A stretch of DNA of 64,000 nt, from positions 1,984,001 to 2,048,000 of the forward strand of contig NZ_CP022282.1 of NCBI RefSeq assembly GCF_002216065.1, read 5' to 3'. Shown here one piece after another: positions 38,423 to 47,346 of the stretch (its first letter is position 1; every line of letters begins with the position of its first letter). This stretch comes from Chryseobacterium sp. T16E-39 (GTDB lineage: Bacteria; Bacteroidota; Bacteroidia; Flavobacteriales; Weeksellaceae). A program made the position numbers and the translations under genes. The notes under the pieces are model-generated. The model searched no databases. It saw nothing but the letters and a program-made list of their open reading frames with translations, and was not told the origin of the DNA.

Positions 38423-38842
38423 ATGAAAACCCAACAGAATCTCGCCATCTTCCTTTTAAGAATAGCACTTGCAACAGGCTTTTTATCTGCTACTGCCAGT
38501 AGGCTAGGTTTTTGGGGAGCACAGTCTTCCGGGTGGAAAAAATTTGTAAGCTATACTGCTGAAACCAATTCTTTTCTACCTCAGTCCTTCGCACCCGCTA
38601 TTGCAATACTATCAACTGCGGCAGAACTATCTATAGGAGTTTTACTTTTAGTAGGATATAAAGTAAGTACAACGGCTTTATGCGCCTCCGTTCTTACCCT
38701 ACTATTTGCAATTGCCATGAGTTTTTCCTTTGGATTAAAAGAGCCACTGGATTACTCTGTTTTTGCTTTCAGTGCCGGAGCCCATGTACTCAGTACTTTT
38801 CCTAATTACAAATGGACTCTAGAAGAATTTTTAAATCAATAA
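38423..38842 (+). CDS. DoxX-family membrane protein
   Basis: 139 residues with four membrane helices, starting LAIFLLRIALATGFLSATASRLGFWG. The GILLLVGYKV-type segment (ELSIGVLLLVGYKVSTTALCAS) is as in DoxX relatives. A -7-like GAACTTTG with TTG upstream lies at 38364-38390. Likely co-transcribed with the cupin gene 19 bases downstream, under the adjacent AraC regulator. Confidence 0.8.
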   Translation: MKTQQNLAIFLLRIALATGFLSATASRLGFWGAQSSGWKKFVSYTAETNSFLPQSFAPAIAILSTAAELSIGVLLLVGYKVSTTALCASVLTLLFAIAMSFSFGLKEPLDYSVFAFSAGAHVLSTFPNYKWTLEEFLNQ

Positions 38843-38861
38843 CACACTAAAATATATTACA

Positions 38862-39215
38862 ATGAACACAAACATCCACGATTACATCGTAAAAACAGAA
38901 CAAAAAGAATGGCAGCCTTTAATTGAAAAAGGAATTCACTACGAAGGAATATTTGTAAAATCTCTAAAGTTTGATCCAGAAAAAAACAGATCTACAACAA
39001 TACTTTTAAAATTCGAACCGGGAGCAAGCTACCCTTACCATAATCATCCTGCTGGAGAAGAGTTGTTTATCATGGAAGGGGATGCAATTATAGCAGGGGC
39101 TCGCTTAGAACAAGGAGACTATCTGTATACCCCTCCTAATTTCAAACATTCTGTGAAGTCCGAAAACGGATGTATGATCTTTTTTATGATACCCGAAGAA
39201 GTTGAAATTCTTTAA
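38862..39215 (+). CDS. Cupin-domain protein (ChrR-like)
   Basis: 117 residues. The cupin metal motif is YPYHNHPAGEELFIMEGD (two His and Glu) with GDYLYTPPNFKHSV supplying the last His. The fold resembles the anti-sigma ChrR cupin; here it stands alone. It may act as a metal-dependent oxygenase or sensor. Follows DoxX in the same direction; a 31-bp palindrome follows. Confidence 0.85.
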   Translation: MNTNIHDYIVKTEQKEWQPLIEKGIHYEGIFVKSLKFDPEKNRSTTILLKFEPGASYPYHNHPAGEELFIMEGDAIIAGARLEQGDYLYTPPNFKHSVKSENGCMIFFMIPEEVEIL

Positions 39216-39237
39216 AATTAGTATTCATCAATAAAAA

Positions 39238-39268
39238 AACCGCAGTAAAACAATGTTTTACTGCGGTT
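39238..39268. terminator. 31-bp perfect palindrome, bidirectional terminator
   Basis: AACCGCAGTAAAACA, one base, TGTTTTACTGCGGTT. On the minus strand the palindrome is followed by seven T, so it best terminates the reverse-transcriptase transcript, and also closes the cupin gene. This marks the left edge of the defence region. Confidence 0.85.
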
Positions 39269-39481
39269 GTATAATGTTGTATAATTAAGTGTAAGTGTAA
39301 GTTTTACTTACAACTATTTATTTTACTTCTTCAAAAATAACTAGTACTGAAAACCAATTAGTTGTATCTTTAAGGTACAAACAAGATACTGATTTTAAAT
39401 TTTTCAATGTAGAGAATTATTCGAAAATCGTCATTTCGTTTTATTCAATTTTAAATATTAGATAATTCTTAAAAACAAATC

Positions 39482-41086
39482 TTAGTATTTCAAATGTTTA
39501 TTAATTGCAGTATTTAGCAAATGTTCTTTTTTCCGTAGTTGTGTAGAAAAAATATTACTGTCGAAGATTTTTTCACACCTTTTTATGTAACTAAAATAAT
39601 TGGATTTATTTTTATTTACAGATGGTTTAACGATCATTGAGAACTCATCTCTCGCATTTTTTACAAGAAATGTTCTATTCCGAAACGTCTGTTTAATTTC
39701 TCCATTTTCCCCATCTAAATCTCGTAACGGTTTTTTGTATAATTTTTTAATTTGATTTTTAAACACTGCTTTTGGAATATTCGGATTTTTGTTTCTTATT
39801 GCTCGATTAGATCTTCGTCGAACAATAGAAATTAGTCTTCTATAAAATTTAGCAATATTTGTTGATTTTATACAAGTATTGTATCCTCGAAATTCAAATC
39901 CAAGGTATATTAAAGGCGCGTCTTTCCTTTCATTTCCTTCAACTTGCTTAAAGGAAGTTAGTCTACTATTTTGTTCTTGATTGTATATTGATTTTCTAAA
40001 AACGAAAGATTCGGTTTTTGAAGAACTTATTTTTAGATTGCTTTGTTTAATAAGATTTTCAACATAATTTTTTATATCTCCTAGATCATCCACATTTGCT
40101 ATTATGATAATATCATCAGAATATCTTCTATAAAATCCACCCTTACCCTTTACGACTATATCTAGAATGTTTTTATCAAAATCCAACAAATATAAATTTG
40201 CAAGAACTGCACTTATAGGTAATCCTTGAGGAATACCTACTTGAATTTTTTCTTTATTGTAAAATGAGTTTTTATAAATTCTTAATTTCCCTTGTTTTAT
40301 AGTATTTCGAAAATCTGCATTTGACTCAAAGAAACTTTTGAAGCCTTTTTCTCTTCTTATTTTTGCTAATTTTTTTTCATCGAACCCAGATCGTTTACCA
40401 CTTTTTTGCAATGTGACCCGCAAATCATCTCTTAAAACATAACTGAACTTTGTACATGAGTTGAATACATTTTTATGGTCTGGAGGTAATTGTTCCTCAT
40501 TCAACAGATCACTCCACTTTTTCTCTAATAAATGATGGTCTAAGCTAGAAAAAAAACTTTCAATATCGAAAGTTAGCACGCCAACTTCCTCTTGGTCGCC
40601 GCTACGATTTTTAATTTCATCAAAAACGTCTTTAGCAAAATGAATTGTACTCTTCCCCTTTCCTGTATTTTCTAAAATAATTTTCCTGTAAGCATTGACA
40701 CAACCATCAAGTTCCAGATCTTTTTTTAATGCCGTTTCATACAATTCATTTAGTATTGAGGCGTAATATCCATAAATTAAAGCGTCAAAATGTGTAGCAT
40801 AATGAAGAGGTCTTTTTTTTGCTGTTTTTTCAAATTTAAAATCATTGAGTTTGAAATTATGCGTCCTCTCTTTTTCATTTAAATGTTTTTCCGAATTTAC
40901 TTTTTTATATTTCCTTTCTTTAATGATCGAATGCATTAAAGGATAAAAAGCATATTTCTGTATGAAAGAAGGATCTTGGATTTTCTTTTGATAACTTTTC
41001 CAATTTTCATTGATGCGTAAACTCGGGGATAAATGTAAATATCCCTTGGTTTTCATCCAATTTGGTTTGACTGTATCATTTCTCAT
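39482..41086 (-). CDS. Defence-type reverse transcriptase (DRT/UG/Abi class, subtype unresolved)
   Basis: 534 residues from ATG 41086; a TTG at 41113 is rejected as start. RT palm motifs: LTFDIESFFSSLDH with the first catalytic Asp near residue 174, GIPQGLPISAVLANLYLLDFD (motif B), and YSDD at about 322-325 for the catalytic Asp pair, then KISSSKTE. No protease, integrase or maturase domain; the ~90-residue N-terminus and ~130-residue C-terminus are basic and unassigned. It lies in a defence island with a structured non-coding tract upstream, as in DRT systems and retrons. I do not see the retron VTG motif. It should copy an RNA into DNA as part of anti-phage defence. Confidence 0.8.
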   Translation of the reverse strand: MRNDTVKPNWMKTKGYLHLSPSLRINENWKSYQKKIQDPSFIQKYAFYPLMHSIIKERKYKKVNSEKHLNEKERTHNFKLNDFKFEKTAKKRPLHYATHFDALIYGYYASILNELYETALKKDLELDGCVNAYRKIILENTGKGKSTIHFAKDVFDEIKNRSGDQEEVGVLTFDIESFFSSLDHHLLEKKWSDLLNEEQLPPDHKNVFNSCTKFSYVLRDDLRVTLQKSGKRSGFDEKKLAKIRREKGFKSFFESNADFRNTIKQGKLRIYKNSFYNKEKIQVGIPQGLPISAVLANLYLLDFDKNILDIVVKGKGGFYRRYSDDIIIIANVDDLGDIKNYVENLIKQSNLKISSSKTESFVFRKSIYNQEQNSRLTSFKQVEGNERKDAPLIYLGFEFRGYNTCIKSTNIAKFYRRLISIVRRRSNRAIRNKNPNIPKAVFKNQIKKLYKKPLRDLDGENGEIKQTFRNRTFLVKNARDEFSMIVKPSVNKNKSNYFSYIKRCEKIFDSNIFSTQLRKKEHLLNTAINKHLKY

Positions 41087-41285
41087 AAAAAACCCCGTAG
41101 AAAGTTCTAGCAATAATGATTATTAAATTTACATACCTCCGAAGAGCGGACTAGTACCCATTAACTGAGTCATTGTAATGTTCGTAAAGATGTACTGCAA
41201 CTAATTAATGTTGCTCCAATTAAACCCTATTTAATAACAGAATTAATGAATTTGGAACTACTAATTAAATTACTTATCTTGTGGC

Positions 41286-41364
41286 TTGAATGCGTGATGC
41301 TCCTTGTAACGGGAATATCGCATTGCAAACTTTTATCCTGCAAAAGCAGTAAGACCGAAGTCCT
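41286..41364 (-). ncRNA. Candidate RT-associated structured RNA
   Basis: The ~330-bp spacer upstream of the RT has no gene but several hairpins read on the RT strand. They are a 5-bp stem with a UUCG tetraloop (41351-41364), a CTGC-TTTT-GCAG hairpin (41338-41349), and a longer stem closing with AATGCG/CGCATT (41289-41324), extended outward by TTG/CAA around a bulge. A further CCG-CGG hairpin is at 41139-41149. Position fits the template or guide RNA of DRT or retron systems. True ends are unknown. Confidence 0.5.
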
Positions 41365-41442
41365 GTAGTCCTGACTAGATGTAAAAAATCAACTTCCTAC
41401 GAGTACATCAAATATAGGAAAATAAAAAACTAAACAACTACT

Positions 41443-42633
41443 ATGAGTAACTTTCAAATTGGTGATCTTATTTCTTTAAAAAACCACCCTTATTCTTTAA
41501 ATCAAAAGACGAAAATTGGAGCAAATGCTTTAATGACCCCACCACTTATGGTAGTTACTGAAATATTAAAGCAAAATAAATTCAATCCAGATTCTGAGAA
41601 TGAAGAAAAACTTTTAGGACAAGTTTTGGGCACTTTCTATAACTCTAAAAATTGTAATTACGAAAAATTTTGGTTTAATATTGACGAAATAATTCCTATT
41701 ACTAGTGCAGAAAAAGAGAATATAGAAGAGAACATTGCGGGTAAAAAAACAGTTCCAACCGAATTAACTGCTGTAAAAAAAGAATATAAAGGAAAACAAG
41801 TGATTTTAAATACTGCTGATGCAGAATTGGGGAAAAAGAAAATCAGTTGGAGTGAAGAAGGTGATAAAGAAAAATTTCGTACTGAGTCCTATATGGATTT
41901 CTTACCGCCAGTAATGACCGTAATTGACGTTGTTGAAAATTCTAAATTTTTAAAAGATAGAAGAGATCCAAAAGATGGTACGTTGAAAAAAGATTCTTGC
42001 AAATTCTTATTAAAATGCAAATGGTTTAACCCTTCTAAACAATCATTTTCCGAGGATCTTATCCCTTTTAACATTGTAGAGGAAGTTATCTTTGATCAAG
42101 AAAAAATTGATATTATACAATTGGGTATGAGTGGAAGTAAATTATTTAAAATTCCAAAAATCACTCCATTTGAAGGACATCCTAAAAGTCAAATTAATAA
42201 TACGTTAGTTGAAATCATCAACATGATTCTTTTAAATCATAAAGTACGGATCGTATATTCTGACTACTTTTCAAAAAAAGTGAAATCATCTTATTTACAA
42301 GATTTCGATTTTGAATCAACGAAGTTTAAAATTACAGATTTAGCTAAAAATAAATTTCCAGATTATTCGTCGAGCGTCTTTAATAATATAAAAAACTTAT
42401 CTTGGGAGCAAGATAAGTTTTATGAAATCAACTATACCGACAGAAAAGGAAGATTTACACAAAGAATAATAACCAATTGCTCTACTAGCACATTTGAAAA
42501 CGAAGATGAAATTGAAGAAACTTTTATCATTGCAAATTGCTTATTAAGAAAAGGAGACATTCGTCATTTTCGTTTAAAAAACATTATTGAACGATCGACT
42601 TTAACTAAAGATTTCGAAAACTTAATAATGTAA
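41443..42633 (+). CDS. Defence-island protein of unknown function with a repeated beta domain
   Basis: 396 residues. Two similar segments can be aligned: residues ~31-86 (MTPPLMVVTEILKQNKF ... FWFNIDEIIPI) and ~150-215 (LPPVMTVIDVVENSKFL ... CKWFNPSKQSFSEDLIPF), each probably a small SH3/KOW-like barrel. The C-terminal third is mixed and includes VRIVYSDYFSKKVKSSYL and FYEINYTDRKGRF. No family recognised. It diverges from the RT across the candidate ncRNA and meets mcrC tail to tail with 16 bases between. It could be an RT accessory or an independent defence protein. Confidence 0.6.
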   Translation: MSNFQIGDLISLKNHPYSLNQKTKIGANALMTPPLMVVTEILKQNKFNPDSENEEKLLGQVLGTFYNSKNCNYEKFWFNIDEIIPITSAEKENIEENIAGKKTVPTELTAVKKEYKGKQVILNTADAELGKKKISWSEEGDKEKFRTESYMDFLPPVMTVIDVVENSKFLKDRRDPKDGTLKKDSCKFLLKCKWFNPSKQSFSEDLIPFNIVEEVIFDQEKIDIIQLGMSGSKLFKIPKITPFEGHPKSQINNTLVEIINMILLNHKVRIVYSDYFSKKVKSSYLQDFDFESTKFKITDLAKNKFPDYSSSVFNNIKNLSWEQDKFYEINYTDRKGRFTQRIITNCSTSTFENEDEIEETFIIANCLLRKGDIRHFRLKNIIERSTLTKDFENLIM

Positions 42634-42649
42634 CTTTAAACTGAACAGT

Positions 42650-44014
42650 TTAATTCACAAGTAAATTAATTTCTTGTAAATACATTTTTTTATATGAAGA
42701 AGAAACTCTGAATGAACTTTCGAAAAGGGGAATTTCTTCAGTTTCTTCTTTTACTTTGAAATCTTCTTGAGTGTGCTGACCTTTTTCTGTGAAATTTAAG
42801 TTTCCGGGATAAATGAAATATGTAGAAATAACGTCATCATTCTCGATTCCCAGTTCTCTGTAAACACTATTTAACCTGGTATAGCCAGCCAATTGTCGTG
42901 CATCTTCCATCGTGGGATTTCCGTTTAAATAACGTGGTTTGTACTTCGCATCTACAACAGCTTTTATTCCACAATTTGTATTTAGAATAAAATCTGGTTC
43001 TTGTTTATTGAATTTTTTATGATATTGCACTTCTCCTTCCAAAGAGTATCTGTCACGAAGTTTTCCAAATACAAACAATTCAAATAACTTACTCATATCT
43101 ATCCAAAATGGCGGATGCAATGTTTTTGCTTTGTTGGAGTTTTTAGAAATATTGTAGTCATTTAACGCCAAAATTTGATTTCCTAATTGAATTGCACGAT
43201 TATAGTTTTTAAAAAACGGATTACTCTCTTTAAAATCCAATTTACTGAAAGTATTGTCGCTTACCTGATGGAAACCACCATTGCAGTATCTTTGAATTTC
43301 TACTAAGTTTTTATATATGTCTGAATTTTTCGAATAATCTTCCAAATGAATTGAAACACAAGATAAAACAAATTTCAAAAATTGGTTTAATTCAATGTCA
43401 AAGCCAAATGCCTGAAATTTACAAATTGTTTTTGTGTAACGATTTTTAAGTATATTTTTTTTGATTTGTTGTCCTACCAATACTTTTCCTTTAACTTTAT
43501 TGTTTAAATTTTCAACCTTTTCGTAATATGATTTTTTCAAACCCTTCTTTACTAAATCTTTTACAACAGATAAAAACTGGGCAATTAAAAAAGGTGTTAA
43601 AAGTGGTTGTAATTGATTGTCAATTTCAATCCAATCTTCATCGAATTTTATAGAGATCAAGCCGTCTAAATGTTCAAAGTTTTCTGGTTCTTTCAATGAT
43701 TCCAAAAGCATTTGAACATAATTTACTTGTTTTTCTTCATTATTAATCTTTGGCTCAATGTAGATGTTAGCTCCTAAATTTGGAAAACAATCTAAACCAA
43801 TATAATAAGACGAAGAAATACTGCAGGAGTATTGATTTTCCTCAGAATTTCTATTTAATGAAATGGAAACACAGTTTTTTTCTTTATCATTTTCAAAATT
43901 TATTTTATCTTCTAAAGTTGATAAATCAAAATAGTGCTCCCAATTTTCAATTTTTTGAAAAATAGAAATATGGTCTTTATGATAATATTCAAAATGTTCT
44001 GAAATCCTTAGCAT
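42650..44014 (-). CDS. mcrC: McrC-like nuclease subunit
   Basis: 454 residues. The family signature PPFWIDMSKLFELFVFGKL is present, followed by a PD-(D/E)xK nuclease core: PDFIL, then VVDAKYK with the D and (D)xK residues. In McrBC restriction, McrC joins the McrB GTPase ring and cuts modified DNA. It starts 12 bases after mcrB. An 8-bp hairpin (42636-42653) overlaps its 3' end. Confidence 0.92.
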   Translation of the reverse strand: MLRISEHFEYYHKDHISIFQKIENWEHYFDLSTLEDKINFENDKEKNCVSISLNRNSEENQYSCSISSSYYIGLDCFPNLGANIYIEPKINNEEKQVNYVQMLLESLKEPENFEHLDGLISIKFDEDWIEIDNQLQPLLTPFLIAQFLSVVKDLVKKGLKKSYYEKVENLNNKVKGKVLVGQQIKKNILKNRYTKTICKFQAFGFDIELNQFLKFVLSCVSIHLEDYSKNSDIYKNLVEIQRYCNGGFHQVSDNTFSKLDFKESNPFFKNYNRAIQLGNQILALNDYNISKNSNKAKTLHPPFWIDMSKLFELFVFGKLRDRYSLEGEVQYHKKFNKQEPDFILNTNCGIKAVVDAKYKPRYLNGNPTMEDARQLAGYTRLNSVYRELGIENDDVISTYFIYPGNLNFTEKGQHTQEDFKVKEETEEIPLFESSFRVSSSYKKMYLQEINLLVN

Positions 44015-44026
44015 TCTAATCTTTGA

Positions 44027-46342
44027 TTAAAGAGAATTAATTACACTTCTTGCCGATTCTTTTAAAATACCATCTTTTATATATTCTTCTAGGATTGGTT
44101 TTATTTCATATTTAATTCTAAAGCTAAACTCAACAGGTTTTTCTTTAACATCTTCACCTTTTTCATTTTTTTCATAGTGTTGAATAAAATAAGAATGTCC
44201 GAGCCAAACATCCTTTGGATCAAAATCTGCTGTCATATATTCTGATTTTTTCATCACCACATTCTCATCCGAATAATCAATAGATGAATCATAATTTTCA
44301 ATAAATAAGGAAGTAGCTTTAGAAAAAATATCTGTTTTAAAATCATCTTTTAATTCTGATTCCAAGTTCACTGGCAACACATCTACAAATGCAAACCTTC
44401 TTCTAATCGCATAATCAATATGCCCAATACTTCTGTCGGCAGTATTCATCGTACCAATAATGTATAGATTTTCAGGCAAAAGGATTTTTTGTTCACCTTC
44501 TACTTCATAGATACTATCTAAACCTTTCCCTCTATATTCTAAAGCGTAAATTAACTCGCCTAAAACCGTAGATAGGTTGGCTCGGTTTATTTCATCAATG
44601 ACAAGAATATATTTTTTCTCCTTAATTTCTGTTTGATTTGTAGGAATAGCCTTACCTTCCAAAAAATCTCTAAACTTGTTCAAAACAACTATATAATAAG
44701 TCGCGTGCTGTCTTGCTGAACCAGATAAGTTGAGGTTTTTCACAATATCCTGTCTCGTAATATTATTGTCTAAATATGCCCTTTTAATATCTTTAAAACT
44801 CATTCTATGTTCATACCCTTTCCAGTTTTCGCCTATGTATAGAAAAGCATCATCCATCAAATCCACTAAATCTACATTATCTGATAATGATATTTTATCT
44901 TGCTCTAATGTTTCTGAAATTTTATCTATAAATAGATTAAATTCATCTTCTATCCATTTTTCCAAGGAAAGCTCGACAATGTCTTTTTTAGAATCTAAAA
45001 AATTATCTAGTGCAACTTTTGCAAATTTACTTATCGTTTTATTTACATTTTTATACTCGATTCTATCACCGTTTGCTTCAGCCACGATACCTCTTACAAA
45101 ATCTTCATAAGTGTAACTTGGATGAAACTGTACAATTTTATATTGCTCGTGATCTTGAAGTTGTGCGATATCAGAAACGTCTAGTATTTCTCTGGCAATT
45201 AATTCTGCTCTTCTCGTTTTACCTGTTCCAGGAGGACCTTGTAGGATAATTTGTTTTTTGTATTCTAAAAGTTGAATTGTGCTATTCATTTCTTTTATTT
45301 TTACTTGATATTGTGAAATTAGTGTATTTATATTTTCTAATATATATCTTACTTTATCTCCGATTAGTTCGTTGATTTTGACTAACGAACTTACTAACTT
45401 TTCTGAAATATTTTCATCATTTATATTGTAAATCTCATCATATGTAAGACTTTGCGAATTTTGCCATTTTTTCCACGTGACTTTATCTGGCAATTTTTTT
45501 ATTACTTGATGAAATATGTTTTTTTCTTCTTCTGTTCCTTCAAAATGAATATCTACCGAAAGATTGTTTCTATTTTTGTTTATTTCAAAATGAGCAGTTA
45601 TATTACCGATTATATCTTTTGAATCAGCAATCCATAAAAAATTTGAAACGTTTGGAGAAATGTCTTCGATTTTAAATTGCGGATATTTCGAATCAACAAT
45701 TTGTTTCACTTCATTCAAAATATCATAAAATTTATTATATCCTGTTGGCATCCATTCTTCTTTTAGTTGCCAAGGATAAGTCATAATATTATAACTATCC
45801 TCGTCATTGAGTTGTTTTTTGAAATATGTTAATATGTTATATGAGCTTTTGAACCAATTTCCGTTTTCATATTTAGGTACACTACCATCTGTAATACCTA
45901 ATTGGAGTTTTTTATACAGCACCTTCAGGTGGTCTTCGGCAATAATAGTACATAAAAACTGAGGTTGAAGAGAAGCAATTAATCTATTAGTTGCAGCTTG
46001 CATACTCTGCGATGTAAATTGCCGTATTATTTTATTTATTAATATATATAAATCCCAATTAGGTTCATTTTGTGTTAATGCAAGATCTCTCAATAAAGGA
46101 GATATTTGACTCCAGTTTTGTTTTAATTTGTTTTTATCTTCATTCGTGAAACATCCTTGTTGAAGTGAAGAAACACATTGTCCTGCATTTTTTTCAAAAA
46201 ACTCATTAAATACTTGTTGATCCCAATCCTGCCATTTATCAAATCTTGTTGCATTATTAATAAATAAAGGGATAAAATAGTGATATCGATTTTGCCATTC
46301 TTCTCTAAAAGGAATTTCTTTTAGAATTTCTTTTAAATCCAT
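44027..46342 (-). CDS. mcrB: McrB-like AAA+ GTPase subunit
   Basis: 771 residues. Walker A GPPGTGKT at 369-376, Walker B LVIDEINRANLSTVLGE, and the McrB-type GTPase signature MNTADRS with IRRRFAF. The N-terminal ~340 residues replace the methylcytosine-binding domain of E. coli McrB and are not recognised, so the recognised modification is unknown. Seventeen bases after the HNH gene, so McrBC may share a transcript with the ATPase-HNH pair. Confidence 0.92.
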   Translation of the reverse strand: MDLKEILKEIPFREEWQNRYHYFIPLFINNATRFDKWQDWDQQVFNEFFEKNAGQCVSSLQQGCFTNEDKNKLKQNWSQISPLLRDLALTQNEPNWDLYILINKIIRQFTSQSMQAATNRLIASLQPQFLCTIIAEDHLKVLYKKLQLGITDGSVPKYENGNWFKSSYNILTYFKKQLNDEDSYNIMTYPWQLKEEWMPTGYNKFYDILNEVKQIVDSKYPQFKIEDISPNVSNFLWIADSKDIIGNITAHFEINKNRNNLSVDIHFEGTEEEKNIFHQVIKKLPDKVTWKKWQNSQSLTYDEIYNINDENISEKLVSSLVKINELIGDKVRYILENINTLISQYQVKIKEMNSTIQLLEYKKQIILQGPPGTGKTRRAELIAREILDVSDIAQLQDHEQYKIVQFHPSYTYEDFVRGIVAEANGDRIEYKNVNKTISKFAKVALDNFLDSKKDIVELSLEKWIEDEFNLFIDKISETLEQDKISLSDNVDLVDLMDDAFLYIGENWKGYEHRMSFKDIKRAYLDNNITRQDIVKNLNLSGSARQHATYYIVVLNKFRDFLEGKAIPTNQTEIKEKKYILVIDEINRANLSTVLGELIYALEYRGKGLDSIYEVEGEQKILLPENLYIIGTMNTADRSIGHIDYAIRRRFAFVDVLPVNLESELKDDFKTDIFSKATSLFIENYDSSIDYSDENVVMKKSEYMTADFDPKDVWLGHSYFIQHYEKNEKGEDVKEKPVEFSFRIKYEIKPILEEYIKDGILKESARSVINSL

Positions 46343-46359
46343 TTTATTTTATATATTCT

Positions 46360-47346
46360 TTATTTGATTGAGATTAGCTCATTTATAATGTCATTTTTGA
46401 ATTTACTAAAGATTCTTTTATGGTAATTCTCTTTTTCTAACTCAATTCCAAAAATCAAGCGATATCTTTCTTCCTTTGAAATATCTATATCCGGAAACAT
46501 TTTTTCCAAAAGAATATTTAGATAATTAGTAGAATATTTATATCGTAAATCAATTAAATCCTGCAGTTCCTTATCTGAATGCCCACGATAAATTAATTCT
46601 AAATTTAGTGCTTTGACAGTATCAATACCTTTGCTATTTAAAAATGAGTTGTTTTTAAATATAATTTGATTTTTAGTAATATCTAGAGGTAAATAACTAA
46701 ATGAATAACTAGAAGCTATATTGTGATCAATATATGGATGTAAATGATTTGATAAGTTCAAGTTATCAGTACTTTTTATTGTATTACAAGTTGCGCAAGA
46801 TGGTACTAAATTGTAAAATGAAAGAGCTAACATAGGAAAATCTTGTTTAGGAAACCAATGGTCAAATTGAGGAACCATACCTTTTCCTTTTTTTTCATAG
46901 ACAAAAATATACTCTCTATTGCAATAATTACAAGTATGTTGATTTAATAGGTTAGCAAGTAAATAATTTTTTCTCTCATTTAAAAACCAATTTGTGTATC
47001 CTGAATCAACAAATAATTTTTCTGCTTGTTCTTTAAATTCCGTAAGTGACCTTCCAGGAATTGCAGCATAAGTGCGAGATTTTAAATCCATAATTTCAAT
47101 TAATCTCGCTGGTTTTCCAGTAATAATTTCTTTTATTTCGTCAATAGAAAATAAATCGCAAAACTCTGTTTCTAAACCACTCCGTTTTTTAGAAGAAGAG
47201 CAATATTTACAAGAAGTCTCACCACAAGTATGACCTTCTGGATTTCTAATTAAATTGTACCTTCCTTTTAGTTTGATAGCCAGCCAACATACTGCTTCAT
47301 TACTATAGGTCTCTAAAGCATTAACTTGTTCCCCTAGATAATTCAT
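46360..47346 (-). CDS. HNH endonuclease, Septu PtuB-like
   Basis: 328 residues. Zinc-HNH core: HTCNYCNREY, then QFDHWFPK with the metal-binding Asp-His, NLVPSCATCNTIKS. An extra cysteine cluster near the N-terminus (CGETSCKYCSSSKK) may bind another zinc. Its start overlaps the ATPase stop by one base (TAATG), showing translational coupling. ATPase plus HNH is the Septu (PtuAB) arrangement; this HNH is longer than a minimal PtuB. Confidence 0.8.
   Translation of the reverse strand: MNYLGEQVNALETYSNEAVCWLAIKLKGRYNLIRNPEGHTCGETSCKYCSSSKKRSGLETEFCDLFSIDEIKEIITGKPARLIEIMDLKSRTYAAIPGRSLTEFKEQAEKLFVDSGYTNWFLNERKNYLLANLLNQHTCNYCNREYIFVYEKKGKGMVPQFDHWFPKQDFPMLALSFYNLVPSCATCNTIKSTDNLNLSNHLHPYIDHNIASSYSFSYLPLDITKNQIIFKNNSFLNSKGIDTVKALNLELIYRGHSDKELQDLIDLRYKYSTNYLNILLEKMFPDIDISKEERYRLIFGIELEKENYHKRIFSKFKNDIINELISIK

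Noticed and set aside
39482..41442. Retron
   Set aside because: The RT lacks the retron VTG motif and no a1/a2-type flanking repeats or effector fusion could be identified; left as DRT/UG class.
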